Shown here piece by piece: positions 27,335 to 36,423 of a stretch of 64,000 nucleotides of DNA. Every line of letters starts with the position of its first letter. Within the stretch, counting starts at the first letter, position 1. Below the pieces are notes generated by a model. That model worked only from the letters and a program-made list of their open reading frames with translations, had not been told where the DNA came from and did not search any database. Both the position numbers and the translations under genes were made by a program. The stretch comes from PMP191F sp047602185 (GTDB lineage: Bacteria > Bacteroidota > Bacteroidia > Chitinophagales > Chitinophagaceae): positions 1,302,001 through 1,366,000 of the forward strand of contig JASGHY010000001.1 in NCBI GenBank assembly GCA_047602185.1, in the 5' to 3' direction.

Positions 27335-27613
27335 ATGCAGAAATTAATATTTTTCGCACGCGTGGCTTTTATTTGTAATGTTTGTTTTGTGCTTACCTGG
27401 GTTATGCGCGCATCTCCTCAATTACAGCAGGGTCATATAGCATCCACCATCATCGTATTAGGTGTCGGTTCTGCCATCCTGATCAACTGTATTACCAGCT
27501 TTATCGCAGTTATTATGCTGTTGGGCAAAAAGATCACGCCGCCTTTTCCATATTGGCTATTTATTACTAATTTTCTCTTTTTCATTTTCCAGTTAATATT
27601 GATTCTTAAATGA
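27335..27613 (+). CDS. Small membrane protein upstream of the YhhQ transporter
   Basis: Protein of 92 residues with three hydrophobic segments (about 5-24, 36-63 and 70-91). No family recognised. Its stop overlaps the start of the queuosine-precursor transporter gene in an ATGA arrangement, so the two are translationally coupled and may form a complex or share a promoter in the 59-base divergent spacer. The conserved arrangement, not any motif, is the reason to call it real. Confidence 0.65.
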   Translation: MQKLIFFARVAFICNVCFVLTWVMRASPQLQQGHIASTIIVLGVGSAILINCITSFIAVIMLLGKKITPPFPYWLFITNFLFFIFQLILILK

Positions 27614-28392
27614 TCACCAACATTCTCAAGGATAAACCCACCAAACTATTTCTATCTTTTACTGCTTTTTTTGTTGCCAATGCGCTGATAGCGGAATGTA
27701 TAGGCGGAAAGATCTTTTCACTGGAAAAGCTATTTGGTGCCAACCCGGTGCATTTTACCCTTTTCGGGCAATCCGGGCTTTCATTTAACCTTACCTGTGG
27801 GGTTATTTTATGGCCGCTGGAGTTTGTAATGACCGACATTGTAAACGAATACTACGGCCCCAAAGCTGTACGCCGTATTTCCTATACAGCCGTGGCCCTG
27901 ATCTCCTATGCATTCCTGATGTTTTACCTTGCTATGAAGGTTCCACCGGCCGATTTCTGGTATAGCAGCGCTGTAGAGGATGGTGTACCCAATATGGCTA
28001 ATGCTTTTAACGTGATCTTCGGACAGGGAATGTGGATCATTTTCGGTAGTCTCACAGCCTTCCTGGTAAGCCAGATTGTGGATGTAACGGTATTCCATAA
28101 GATCAAAAAGGTTACAGGCGAAAAGAAAATGTGGCTACGGGCTACAGGGTCTACACTTGTATCACAGTTGGTAGACAGTTTCATTGTGCTCTTTATCGCA
28201 TTCAAATTAGGGAAAGGCTGGAGCTGGCAACTGGTACTCGCTGTTTGTTGTGTGAACTACATCTATAAATTTACCGTAGCGATACTGTTAACTCCGGTGA
28301 TATACCTGGCTGAAAAACGCATTGAAAAATACCTCGGCCATGAAACTGCGCACAAAATGAAAATGACCGCGATGGGGAAGGAAGTAGAATAA
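27610..28392 (+). CDS. Queuosine precursor transporter (YhhQ/VUT family)
   Basis: Integral membrane protein of 260 residues with about six helices. The family motifs PLEFVMTDIVNEYYG and FGSLTAFLVSQIVDV are visible, as is DSFIVLFIAF. YhhQ proteins import preQ0/preQ1 for the tRNA base queuosine. No queuosine synthesis gene is in the window. It is coupled to the small upstream membrane protein. Family call firm; substrate inferred from the family. Confidence 0.9.
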   Translation: MITNILKDKPTKLFLSFTAFFVANALIAECIGGKIFSLEKLFGANPVHFTLFGQSGLSFNLTCGVILWPLEFVMTDIVNEYYGPKAVRRISYTAVALISYAFLMFYLAMKVPPADFWYSSAVEDGVPNMANAFNVIFGQGMWIIFGSLTAFLVSQIVDVTVFHKIKKVTGEKKMWLRATGSTLVSQLVDSFIVLFIAFKLGKGWSWQLVLAVCCVNYIYKFTVAILLTPVIYLAEKRIEKYLGHETAHKMKMTAMGKEVE

Positions 28393-28632
28393 TGTTGAAT
28401 ATCGAAGACAAATACAAGTTGGTAGCTAAAGCGTCAAACGTGAGACGTCAGTCGTGAGTGGTCGCTAATTTAATTTGTCACCGCTCGTAGTGTCTTCATT
28501 TTCAAATTCTCAAATCTGCTAATTTGCACATTTCCTGTATTCAACTTATTACCTATAACCTACAACTTATAACCCTGTATTCACGTTAAGCATTTCGCGT
28601 TTAGCCGTACTTAAAACTTACAACCAGCATTC
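28393..28632. repeat. Modular intergenic repeat block D
   Basis: Convergent spacer of 240 bases with the complement of the CACGTCTCACG word (28433-28460), the ACCTACAACTTATAACC word (28558-28574), a GCGTTTAGCCGTACTTA tail and AATACAAG/TGTATTCA separators at 28411, 28536 and 28576. Nothing else seen. Confidence 0.75.
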
Positions 28633-29955
28633 TCACCCCGCCATTTCCTCCGCCCACTTATCCCTTTCATCCGGGCTGAACTTCCAGGGAGCAAAGTTAT
28701 TCTCCACATTGCTGAACATCACATTCCATTCCTGCGGAGCATTACTTTCTTCCATCACCAGTGAACGACGCAGTTCGAGAATAATTTCCAGCGGACTGAT
28801 ACTTACAGGACATTCCTGCACGCAGGCATTACAGGTAGTGCAGGCACGTAATTCTTCGGTAGTGATATAATTATGCAGTAAGGATTTGCCGTCGTCTTTA
28901 AACTCTCCGTTCTGTTTAATATTCTTACCCACTTCTTCCAGTCTGTCACGGGTAGACATCATGATCTTGCGCGGAGATAACAATTTACCTGTTGTAGTAG
29001 CAGGACAGGCAGCACTACAGCGACCGCATTCGGTACAGCTATAGGCATCCAGCAGGTTGCGCCAGCTGAGGTCCATTACATCCTTAGCGCCAAATTTATC
29101 AGGAGCTACTGCATCAGCAGGTGCCAGTTCGGGCTGCATGGCATACAGTACTTCATTTTGCACGGATTTCATGTTCCGCATTTCGCCCTCTGGCCACAAA
29201 CGGGCATAATAAGCATTGGGGAAGGCCAGTAAAATATGCAGGTGTTTAGAATAAGGCAGGTAGTTCAGAAAAGCAAAGATGCCCAGGATATGCATCCACC
29301 AGCAGATCCTTTCCACAGCAACCAGACCTTTTACGCTTAAACCAGCCAGTAAAGGTTGCAAATATTGAGATACCACAAAATTACCGGTAGTATGTTCTGC
29401 ATAGTGGCCAAAAGCCTGCTGTTGCAGTAAGGTATCGGCAGCATTCATCAGCAGGAACAGGCTCATCAGGATGATCTCCGTCATCAGGATATAATTGGCA
29501 TCGCTGCGTGGCCAGCCATCAAGATCGTGACTGATAAAACGCTTTAATTTCAGAATATTCCTGCGAATGAGAAAGATAGCGCAGGCTACCCATACGCCCA
29601 ATGCCAGTACTTCAAATGCATTGATAAGGAAAATATAAAAACCACCTAAAAAGCCTGCAAAGATCCTGTGTGTACCGGCAATGCCATCGATAAAGATCTC
29701 CAGTACTTCAATATTGATAATTACGAACCCAGCATACACTACAAAGTGCAACAAGGCTACCAGGGGATTGCGGAACATCTTTTTTTGTCCGAATGCCAGC
29801 AACAATACGTTTTTCAACCGCTCAGAAGGGTGATCATTATAAGCTTCATCCCTTCCCAGTAAGATATTACGGCGAATAGCCATAGCCTTCGTTGAAAACA
29901 ACCAGATGGCAACTGCTGCAGCAGCCAAAAACAGTATTTGTTGCAGGTACATCAT
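28633..29955 (-). CDS. Membrane-bound [4Fe-4S] oxidoreductase subunit
   Basis: Protein of 440 residues combining about five membrane helices (residues 5-250, with His-containing segments that could bind haem b) and a cytoplasmic dicluster ferredoxin domain. Two four-cysteine sets are present: CTECGRCSAACPA near residue 305 and CTTCNACVQECPV near 372, each binding one [4Fe-4S] cluster. The layout resembles HdrE/HdrC or NarI fused to a ferredoxin, and would pass electrons between quinone and a soluble partner. A CCG-domain partner, which normally follows it in relatives, is not adjacent here. Confidence 0.8.
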   Translation of the reverse strand: MMYLQQILFLAAAAVAIWLFSTKAMAIRRNILLGRDEAYNDHPSERLKNVLLLAFGQKKMFRNPLVALLHFVVYAGFVIINIEVLEIFIDGIAGTHRIFAGFLGGFYIFLINAFEVLALGVWVACAIFLIRRNILKLKRFISHDLDGWPRSDANYILMTEIILMSLFLLMNAADTLLQQQAFGHYAEHTTGNFVVSQYLQPLLAGLSVKGLVAVERICWWMHILGIFAFLNYLPYSKHLHILLAFPNAYYARLWPEGEMRNMKSVQNEVLYAMQPELAPADAVAPDKFGAKDVMDLSWRNLLDAYSCTECGRCSAACPATTTGKLLSPRKIMMSTRDRLEEVGKNIKQNGEFKDDGKSLLHNYITTEELRACTTCNACVQECPVSISPLEIILELRRSLVMEESNAPQEWNVMFSNVENNFAPWKFSPDERDKWAEEMAG

Positions 29956-30100
29956 GTACTAAACAATTGGTTGCCGCTAAGATACGCGATTTGAAGGAAG
30001 CTAATTTGAAAATTGCTCAATTTGAACATTTGAAAATGAAGCGGTAACCGTTTCTCCTTTCACGAACCTTCTTACCACTCACTACTCTCCAATTCACTAT

Positions 30101-30203
30101 TTACTATCGTTGAATTAAGAGGTTTAATTCCGGCTGGTGGGGACCTGCCGGGGGACGTGCCCGTGGCGGGTGTCTTCACCAGCCACTAACTAAACGACAT
30201 TGA
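30101..30203. mobile_element. MITE-like palindromic element, short variant
   Basis: Element of 103 bases. The left end matches the 19-base TCAATGTCGTTGAATTAAG end at 16 positions; the right end is CTAACTAAACGACATTGA (30186-30203). The interior differs from the long form and carries GGCTGGTG paired with CACCAGCC. The flanking 8-mers TTCACTAT (30093-30100) and CTGACTAT (30204-30211) agree at 6 of 8 positions, consistent with an old target duplication. Its right half is the complement of the left half of the element at 10906. Confidence 0.6.
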
Positions 30204-30218
30204 CTGACTATTCACCGT

Positions 30219-30409
30219 TCAAGGTCGTTGAATAAAGCTCCGGAGGAGCTACCTGTTTATAGAAAATCAATTTTATCGAAGGTATTTAGCTCCGGTAGGA
30301 GCTTCCTGTAAGGCACCGGAGGCTCCTACCGGAGCCGTGCCACGCTTATTTATGATCATCTATAAACAGGAGGCCACGCTGTGGCCCATTCTTAATTCAA
30401 CGACATTGA
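30219..30409. mobile_element. MITE-like palindromic element, copy 2
   Basis: Element of 191 bases, nearly identical to 4615-4806 along its whole length, with the same nested inverted pairs. The left end is slightly decayed (TCAAGGTCGTTGAATAAAG); the right end (30391-30409) is identical to that of copy 1. The flanking 8-mers TTCACCGT and TTCATCAT agree at 6 of 8 positions. It is in the same orientation as copy 1. Confidence 0.75.
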
Positions 30410-30462
30410 TTCATCATTGACTATTCACCCAAAAAACCGGCAACCTTCAAACCAGAAATTCT

Positions 30463-30470
30463 TAGTTTTG
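30463..30470 (+). promoter_or_regulatory. Candidate -7 box for the PyrR-like gene
   Basis: TAGTTTTG, an exact TAnnTTTG, 16 bases before the ATG at 30486. No clear TTG element is found about 20 bases upstream, so support is partial. Confidence 0.35.
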
Positions 30471-30485
30471 AGCAAAATTTAGTGC

Positions 30486-30983
30486 ATGACCACCAGGAAT
30501 TACATACTGGACAAAGATACCGCAGCCCGTAAATTGCAACGCATGGCCTACGAAATTGTGGAAGGTAACCTGGAAGAACAACATGTGATCCTGGCAGGCA
30601 TACGCGACAATGGCAGTGTAATAGCCGCTTATGTACAGCAATTATTGCAACCGATAGCCCCTTTTTCAACAGAACTGTTACATATTTCACTCGATAAAAG
30701 AAACCCCGGTGAAATTACGCTCAGTGATACGGTTGATTTCAATGGCAAGTCTATCATCCTGGTAGATGATGTGGCCAACAGCGGCAAAACAATGCTCTAC
30801 GCCATGAAACCATTCCTCGCTTTTCACCCTAAAAAGATCCAGACACTCGCACTGGTTGACAGAACACACAAAACCTTCCCGGTAAAAACTGATTATGTTG
30901 GCATTTCCGTAGCCACTACTTTATTAGAACACATCTATGTAGAAGTAGACGGCAAAGTGGTTACAGGAGCATACCTGGAGTAA
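30486..30983 (+). CDS. PyrR-like phosphoribosyltransferase
   Basis: Type-I phosphoribosyltransferase of 165 residues. The PRPP-binding motif ILVDDVANSGKT is at about residues 91-102, and the Arg-rich segment ISLDKRNPGEITLSD fits the PyrR branch. PyrR proteins sense UMP to attenuate pyr operons in Firmicutes and may have uracil phosphoribosyltransferase activity. Here there is no pyr gene beside it, so regulation of pyrimidine genes cannot be assumed; an enzymatic or other role is possible. Confidence 0.75.
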   Translation: MTTRNYILDKDTAARKLQRMAYEIVEGNLEEQHVILAGIRDNGSVIAAYVQQLLQPIAPFSTELLHISLDKRNPGEITLSDTVDFNGKSIILVDDVANSGKTMLYAMKPFLAFHPKKIQTLALVDRTHKTFPVKTDYVGISVATTLLEHIYVEVDGKVVTGAYLE

Positions 30984-31542
30984 TTTATTTATGTAGGAAT
31001 TGAGGGGGGTGAGATTGCTGATTTCACGCAAAGACGTTAATGCTGTTTCGGGTGTCGGGTTTTGAGTTTCGGGTTGTGAAATCGTGAGACGTGAATCGTC
31101 AATCGTGAGTGGGAGCGTGAAAGGTGAAATGTCAAACGTGAAATGAAAGATACCGGTTCCCTGATACCGGATACAGGTCACTGGATACTGGATGCTGGAT
31201 TTGAAATTGGATGTTTGAAATCAGAACAACTGCAAATTGCCAACTGCCAACTTGTATTTGTATTCCTCACTGCTCGTAGCTCAAAGCTTGTTGCTTATAT
31301 TCACTATTGACCATTGACTATTCACAGACTTAACTGCCAACTTGTATTGCTAACAGCTAACACCTAAAACCTAATGTCTGTATTTCCTTGAGCCTTGTCT
31401 CTTAAACCTTGTGCCTTTCAGACCTCATACTTCAGGTTTTCTCTACGCAATCGATTGACTACAAAAATTTACAGAATTCTCTGCCAGTTAATAACTTTCC
31501 GGGACGAACTGGCGTCATAGAACGTCATTTACCAGGAACAGG
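30984..31542. repeat. Modular intergenic repeat block E
   Basis: Spacer between the PyrR-like gene and the hybrid sensor. Words present: TTTCACGCAAAGAC (31023-31036), GGTGTCGGGTTTTGAGTTTC (31051-31070), GTGAGACGTGAATCGTC (from 31084), GTGAAAGGTGAAATGTC (from 31117), AATTGCCAACTGCCAACTTG (from 31235), GCTCGTAGCTCAAAGCTT (31272-31289) and TTCACTATTGACCATTGACT (31300-31319). The last ~100 bases, unique sequence, should hold the sensor promoter; TAACTTTC at 31492-31499 is one base off the -7 consensus. Confidence 0.75.
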
Positions 31543-34500
31543 ATGAGACTGCTGCAGGGAAAATATAAAAAGGCGCTGATTTACCGGTGTATTACTATTC
31601 TGATAACTATCATAATGGGATGCCCTGTAGCTGCACAGGAAATAAACCTCCGTTTTAAACACCTCGGTATTGCCAATGGGCTCTCTCAAAGCTCGGTGTA
31701 TTGTTTACTGCAGGATCAAAAAGGATTTATCTGGATAGGCACTACAGATGGATTAAGTCGTTATGACGGATACAGCTTCAGGCATTTCAAGTTTGCACAG
31801 AACAATACCTATAGCATCAGGAGCAATGAAATACAGGCATTGCATGAAGATGCACAGGGCAATTTACTGGTAGGCACTTCTGTAGGGCTCGATCTGTTTG
31901 ATCCAACAACAGAACGTTTTTATGGTATACCGGTGCAGGGAGATGAAAAAGCCACCTTTTATGTAAAGCGCATCTTTAAAGACAGCAGGGGCATAATATG
32001 GATAGGCACCGGTAGGGGATTGGCACAATATGACCCTGTGAAAAAGATATTGGTACCACTCGTCATCAATAAAGATCAGCCTGCTTATCCTTCCTATGCC
32101 ATTACTGAAGACGCGGATCATGTCTTATGGTTTTCATCAGGCAATTCAATTATCCGGTACAACCCTGCAACCAGGCAACAGTTGCCATTGCCACAGCCCC
32201 TGTTACAACATCCTGCATATAGAAAAAGCGCGGTGTGTTTTCTTACTTTCAACAAAGGCAACCTCTGGATAGGCACAGAAAGGAATGGCACATTACAATT
32301 AAACCTGCAGACCGGGCAATACAATCAATACAATGCAGAAACCAAACCTATAGCAGTCAGTAATGATATGGTGAGGGCTATAGGCTTTTATGATAACTAT
32401 ACCTGGATAGGTACCCGCAATGGTTTATATCTTATTGATGCAGACGGTAAGGCGTTAAAGCATTTCAAAGTTGATCTGAATGATCCTTTTTCTTTATCAG
32501 GCAACTCTATCCTCTGCTTTATGCAAGACAATGCCGGTAGTTTATGGATAGGCAGTTTTGCAGGCGCTATCAGCATTGTACAACCGGGTAATAATAACTT
32601 CAGTTATATTGGCCAGGGAACAGACAAAGATCCCGGCCTCAATTACCCTGTAGTAAGCCGCATACTGGAAGATAAAACCCATAATCTCTGGATCGCTACA
32701 GAAGGAGGCGGCATCAACTATTACAACCGGCAAACCGGCCATTTCAACTATATACATCTCAACCCATCTTCCCAGCATCTTGTAAACCAGGAAACCGTAA
32801 AAACCCTTCAGCAGGATGAGAAAGGCAACCTGTGGATCGGCACACTTGAAGGGCTTTTCTATTACGAAACACAAACAGGACGTGCACAGCGTTTGTTACT
32901 CGATTCCTCCGGTAACAACCTCTATAATGAAATGATCTATGGCCTTGATTATCGCAATGGTGAATTATGGATCGGTACCAAGGCCGGGCTGATACAACGT
33001 ACACCGGAAGGCAGGATCACTCGTTTCAGGCATAGTAAGAAGGATAGCAATAGTATCATCTCCAATGATATCAACGCCTTGCTGCGCGACAGGGCAGGAG
33101 GTGTGTGGATAGGAACAGAATCCGGTCTCTCGTACCTGCCGCAGGGACAACAACATTTTGTAAACTACCTGTACGAATACTCCAGCATTTTTAATAAGAA
33201 TGCCATCCTTTGCATTTATGAAGACCAGTACGACAACTGCTGGATCGGCACAAGAGGCAGTGGCATCAAGATCTTCAACAGGCAGCAGCAACGGTTCTTT
33301 ACATTAGATACAGCATACGGGCTCAGCAGCAATATCATTCACAGCATCATTGAGGATAGGAAAGGCAATATCTGGGTAAGCTTTAACCAGGGCATAGCGC
33401 GGCTGGAGTTAAAAAAGAATGCACCGCCCTATATCAATAGCGACATACAGGTTACCAATTATTCTGTAAACAACGGGCTTGGTGCTAATGAATTTTCAAC
33501 GGCTGCGTGTCGTACTGCCAATGGACAGATCCTGTTCGGTGGCATCAATGGTATTGTTGCTTTTCACCCGGAACAACTCGTCACCAATAAAGTACCGCCA
33601 CAGGTGGCGTTTACGGACCTCTTCATTAAGAACATCCCTACTGGCATCAGCAGCCAGGGTTCTCCCTTACAACAATCTATTACTTATACAGATCGCCTTA
33701 CTCTTACATACGACCAGGCATATTTTACACTGCGCTTTGCTGCATTGAACTATATCAACCAGGCTACCAACCAGTATGCATATATGCTGGATGGACTTAA
33801 GGATGACCAGCAATGGCATTATGTAGGCAACCAGCAAACTGCTACCTATACCAACCTGGATGCAGGAGATTATATCTTTAAGGTAAAAGCTGCCAACAAC
33901 GATGGCGTATGGAATGAACAATACACCTCTCTGCACATCACTGTATTGCCACCCATCTGGAAAACATGGTATGCTTATTTACTGTATACCATCATCATTG
34001 GTACTTTATTGTACCTGTTCTATTCCTATTCGGTAAAAACTACCCGTCTTAAAAACCAGTTATTGCTGCAACAGATCAACCGTGCCAAAGACGAAGAACT
34101 GGTACAACGCAAGCTCAGTTTCTTCACCAATATCAGTCATGAGATCAAAACACCGCTTACGCTGGTATTGGCTCCCATTGAAAAATTGCTCACGCTGGTA
34201 CAGGGTAGGGAAAAGGAAACGGAACAACTGGAGATCATGCAGCGTAATGGTGAAAGATTGTTGCGACTCACCAACCAGTTGCTCGACTTCCGCAAATTTG
34301 AAGCAGGCAATATGCCTTTGCAGGTTGCAGAAGGTAATTTAACAGTTTTCATCAAAGAAATATTACAGTCTTTTGAAGGATATGCCCGCCAACAACATAT
34401 CGATCTGCAATTAAGCGTAGAGACAGAACAGGACAATACATGGTTTGACGCCGATAAGGTTGAAAAGATGGTCTTTAACCTCTTGTCAAACGCATTCAAG

Positions 34501-35649
34501 CTTACACCGGCAGGTGGTACTATCCGCATCATCATCAACAGTACAGCTCTGCAACACATCATCCGGGTGGAAGACAATGGCGCCGGTATTGCAGCCAGGC
34601 ATCTTGATACTATTTTCAATCCTTTCAGGCACTATAACGACACCGGTAAAACAGTTGCCGGCACCGGTATAGGGCTGGCATTTACAAAAGGATTGGTGCT
34701 ATTGCATCATGGAACTATTACAGTAAATAGTCGCCAGGCATTAAATGGTCAACCCGGCTATACCTGTTTCACCATCACCTTGCCCGCTGATAGTACAGCT
34801 TATACCAAAGATGAAAGGAGACAGGAAATATTGCCCGAACGGGCGGCATTACCACAGGCAAATATTGCCGACGTTTCCGGCATACCACCCGGTACTGATG
34901 ATACCGCATTACCCCTGATGCTCATCACTGAGGACAATGCCGAAATGCTATCCCTTTTATCTGGTCACTTTTCCTCGCTTTACCGGGTAATGATCGCTAC
35001 CAACGGGCAGGAGGGATTAGAAAAAGCTACTGAAACCCTGCCGGATATCATTATCAGCGATGTAATGATGCCCGGCATGAGCGGTACAGAACTATGCCGT
35101 CAGTTAAAAAAAGACCAACGTACCAGTCATATTCCCGTGATCCTGCTCACAGCCCGCAGTCAGCTCAATTACCAGATAGAGGGACTGGAAACAGGTGCAG
35201 ATGATTATGTAACCAAACCATTCAGTCTTGCCCTGCTGGAAGTAAGGGTGCAGAACCTGCTGCAATCCAGGAAGCAATTGCGTGAACGTTATAGCCGGGA
35301 TGTAACATTACAACCCTCACAGGTAGCTATTACTCCGGCAGACGAGACCTTCCTGGAAAGACTGGTACAGTTCATTGAAGAACACCTTACCGAACCCACG
35401 CTGCAGGTGGAAGAGATGGCCAAAGCCGTGAATATGAGCCGTACAACGCTCTACCGCAAGATAAAGGCCCTTACCGGGCAGTCGGCCATTGAATTTATCC
35501 GCCGTATCCGGTTAAAACGCGCTGCCCAGTTGCTCGAACGAAAAGAGTATACCGTAAACGAGGTGGCCTACATGACCGGCTTTTCCGACGTGGACTATTT
35601 CCGCAAATGCTTTAAAGAAGAATTTGGCAAAACACCCAGGCAGGTTTGA
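31543..35649 (+). CDS. Hybrid two-component system sensor/regulator
   Basis: Single protein of 1368 residues that senses a periplasmic ligand and acts directly on DNA. In order: N-terminal signal/anchor (~8-30); a long run of Reg_prop propeller repeats (GFIWIGTTDGLSRYDGYSF and many WIGT units, ~35-720); a Y_Y_Y domain (~745-805); a transmembrane helix (~809-832); a HisKA domain with SFFTNISHEIKTPLTL and His866; a HATPase with NLLSNAFK and the G-boxes; a receiver domain with IIISDVMMPGMSG and Asp1173; and a C-terminal AraC-type HTH (~1265-1365). This is the layout of HTCS regulators of polysaccharide-utilisation loci. It probably controls the SusCD genes downstream, with the LacI-type gene between them. 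Confidence 0.95.
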   Translation: MRLLQGKYKKALIYRCITILITIIMGCPVAAQEINLRFKHLGIANGLSQSSVYCLLQDQKGFIWIGTTDGLSRYDGYSFRHFKFAQNNTYSIRSNEIQALHEDAQGNLLVGTSVGLDLFDPTTERFYGIPVQGDEKATFYVKRIFKDSRGIIWIGTGRGLAQYDPVKKILVPLVINKDQPAYPSYAITEDADHVLWFSSGNSIIRYNPATRQQLPLPQPLLQHPAYRKSAVCFLTFNKGNLWIGTERNGTLQLNLQTGQYNQYNAETKPIAVSNDMVRAIGFYDNYTWIGTRNGLYLIDADGKALKHFKVDLNDPFSLSGNSILCFMQDNAGSLWIGSFAGAISIVQPGNNNFSYIGQGTDKDPGLNYPVVSRILEDKTHNLWIATEGGGINYYNRQTGHFNYIHLNPSSQHLVNQETVKTLQQDEKGNLWIGTLEGLFYYETQTGRAQRLLLDSSGNNLYNEMIYGLDYRNGELWIGTKAGLIQRTPEGRITRFRHSKKDSNSIISNDINALLRDRAGGVWIGTESGLSYLPQGQQHFVNYLYEYSSIFNKNAILCIYEDQYDNCWIGTRGSGIKIFNRQQQRFFTLDTAYGLSSNIIHSIIEDRKGNIWVSFNQGIARLELKKNAPPYINSDIQVTNYSVNNGLGANEFSTAACRTANGQILFGGINGIVAFHPEQLVTNKVPPQVAFTDLFIKNIPTGISSQGSPLQQSITYTDRLTLTYDQAYFTLRFAALNYINQATNQYAYMLDGLKDDQQWHYVGNQQTATYTNLDAGDYIFKVKAANNDGVWNEQYTSLHITVLPPIWKTWYAYLLYTIIIGTLLYLFYSYSVKTTRLKNQLLLQQINRAKDEELVQRKLSFFTNISHEIKTPLTLVLAPIEKLLTLVQGREKETEQLEIMQRNGERLLRLTNQLLDFRKFEAGNMPLQVAEGNLTVFIKEILQSFEGYARQQHIDLQLSVETEQDNTWFDADKVEKMVFNLLSNAFKLTPAGGTIRIIINSTALQHIIRVEDNGAGIAARHLDTIFNPFRHYNDTGKTVAGTGIGLAFTKGLVLLHHGTITVNSRQALNGQPGYTCFTITLPADSTAYTKDERRQEILPERAALPQANIADVSGIPPGTDDTALPLMLITEDNAEMLSLLSGHFSSLYRVMIATNGQEGLEKATETLPDIIISDVMMPGMSGTELCRQLKKDQRTSHIPVILLTARSQLNYQIEGLETGADDYVTKPFSLALLEVRVQNLLQSRKQLRERYSRDVTLQPSQVAITPADETFLERLVQFIEEHLTEPTLQVEEMAKAVNMSRTTLYRKIKALTGQSAIEFIRRIRLKRAAQLLERKEYTVNEVAYMTGFSDVDYFRKCFKEEFGKTPRQV

Positions 35650-36423
35650 AGCAAGGACGAAATATGAAGTTAGAAGTACGGGAAGCAAGTTTGGCAGTTA
35701 TCTCGAATACAAGCGGCGAGCTTTGAGCTACGAGCCGCGAGTGAATACAAGTTGGCAGTTGGCAATTTGCAGTTACCTGTATCCCCATTCACTATTCACC
35801 ATTGACCATTCACTTGCTTCAGCCACTCACGATTGCCGTCTGCCGATTCACGATTCACGGCTCACGACTTCGCAACCAGAAACTCTAAACACCACACTCG
35901 AAACGGCATTTTTCCTTCCCATTTCAGGAATCCTCCCTACCAACGCTATACCAGATCCATACCAAACAAACACCAGGTTTTCGAATTTCCCCGTTTAAAC
36001 CCTTAGTTCGTACGCTTTTCGTGTGAACCTGTATCGAAGCAGGTCATAAGCTGTCCCCTGTAAGAGTAGTGCAAAGTAGCCCGGATAGCAGACCCTGCCC
36101 GGCGTCCCGGGTTGGGAATATTTAAAGAAAAAGGAGCTGTTCTAATTAAATTTCAGATATCAAATCCAGCATCCGGAAACCAATATCCCATTTCACGTTT
36201 GACATTTCACCTTTCACGCCCACCTCACGTTTTCATAACCCGAAACTCAAAACCCGACACCCGAAACAGTGCTGTTTGCAACATCCCACCCGTATATCTG
36301 CAACATTCCACCCGGTGATCTGAGCCACGATACGGTTAATTTCGGAAGACCGGTGGGAAAGGAGTGCCCCTGGGTATCTTCCCCCGACCGATGCAATTGT
36401 TCACTCACCAAAACTAACCAGGT
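35650..36423. repeat. Modular intergenic repeat block F and lacI-type upstream region
   Basis: Spacer of 774 bases. Words at 35655-35906: GAAGTTAGAAGTACGG, GAGCTTTGAGCTACGAGCC (near 35719-35737), GTTGGCAGTTGGCAATTTGC (35751-35770), TTCACTATTCACCATTGACC (from 35788), CACTCACGATTGCCGTCTGC (from 35824), and CAGAAACTCTAAACACC. A structured, non-repeat segment lies at 36006-36118. More words follow (TTTCACGTTTGACATTTCAC from 36191 and CGAAACTCAAAACCCGACAC from 36241). The final 150 bases before the regulator gene are unique sequence. Confidence 0.7.
36006..36118 (+). other. Structured non-coding segment, possible RNA element
   Basis: Begins with a 9-bp hairpin (GTTCGTACG with CGTGTGAAC, 36006-36014 and 36020-36028, two G-U pairs). 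It then has GC-rich sequence with AAGCTGTCCCCTGTAAGAG and GCCCGGATAGCAGACCCTGC. These two stretches, in this order, loosely recall parts of the cobalamin riboswitch consensus, but the GCCACTG and GGGAAGG cores between them are absent. It lies 300 bases upstream of a LacI-type regulator, not of a cobalamin gene, so identity is uncertain. Confidence 0.25.

Larger units (their letters stand above)
29956..30485. repeat. Divergent spacer with two tandem palindromic elements
   Basis: Spacer of 530 bases. Positions 30093-30417 hold two MITE-like elements inserted into the repeat word TTCACTATTGACCATTGAC. A promoter-like TAGTTTTG lies at 30463-30470, 16 bases before the PyrR-like start codon. The part next to the Fe-S gene (29956-30060) shows only AT-rich, weakly repetitive sequence. 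Confidence 0.7.

Noticed and set aside
35624..35998. 124-codon open frame after the hybrid sensor
   Set aside because: It starts inside the sensor gene in another frame and then reads through repeat words; not a gene.
36006..36118. Cobalamin riboswitch
   Set aside because: Only two stretches resemble the consensus and the central conserved cores are absent; kept as an unidentified structured segment.
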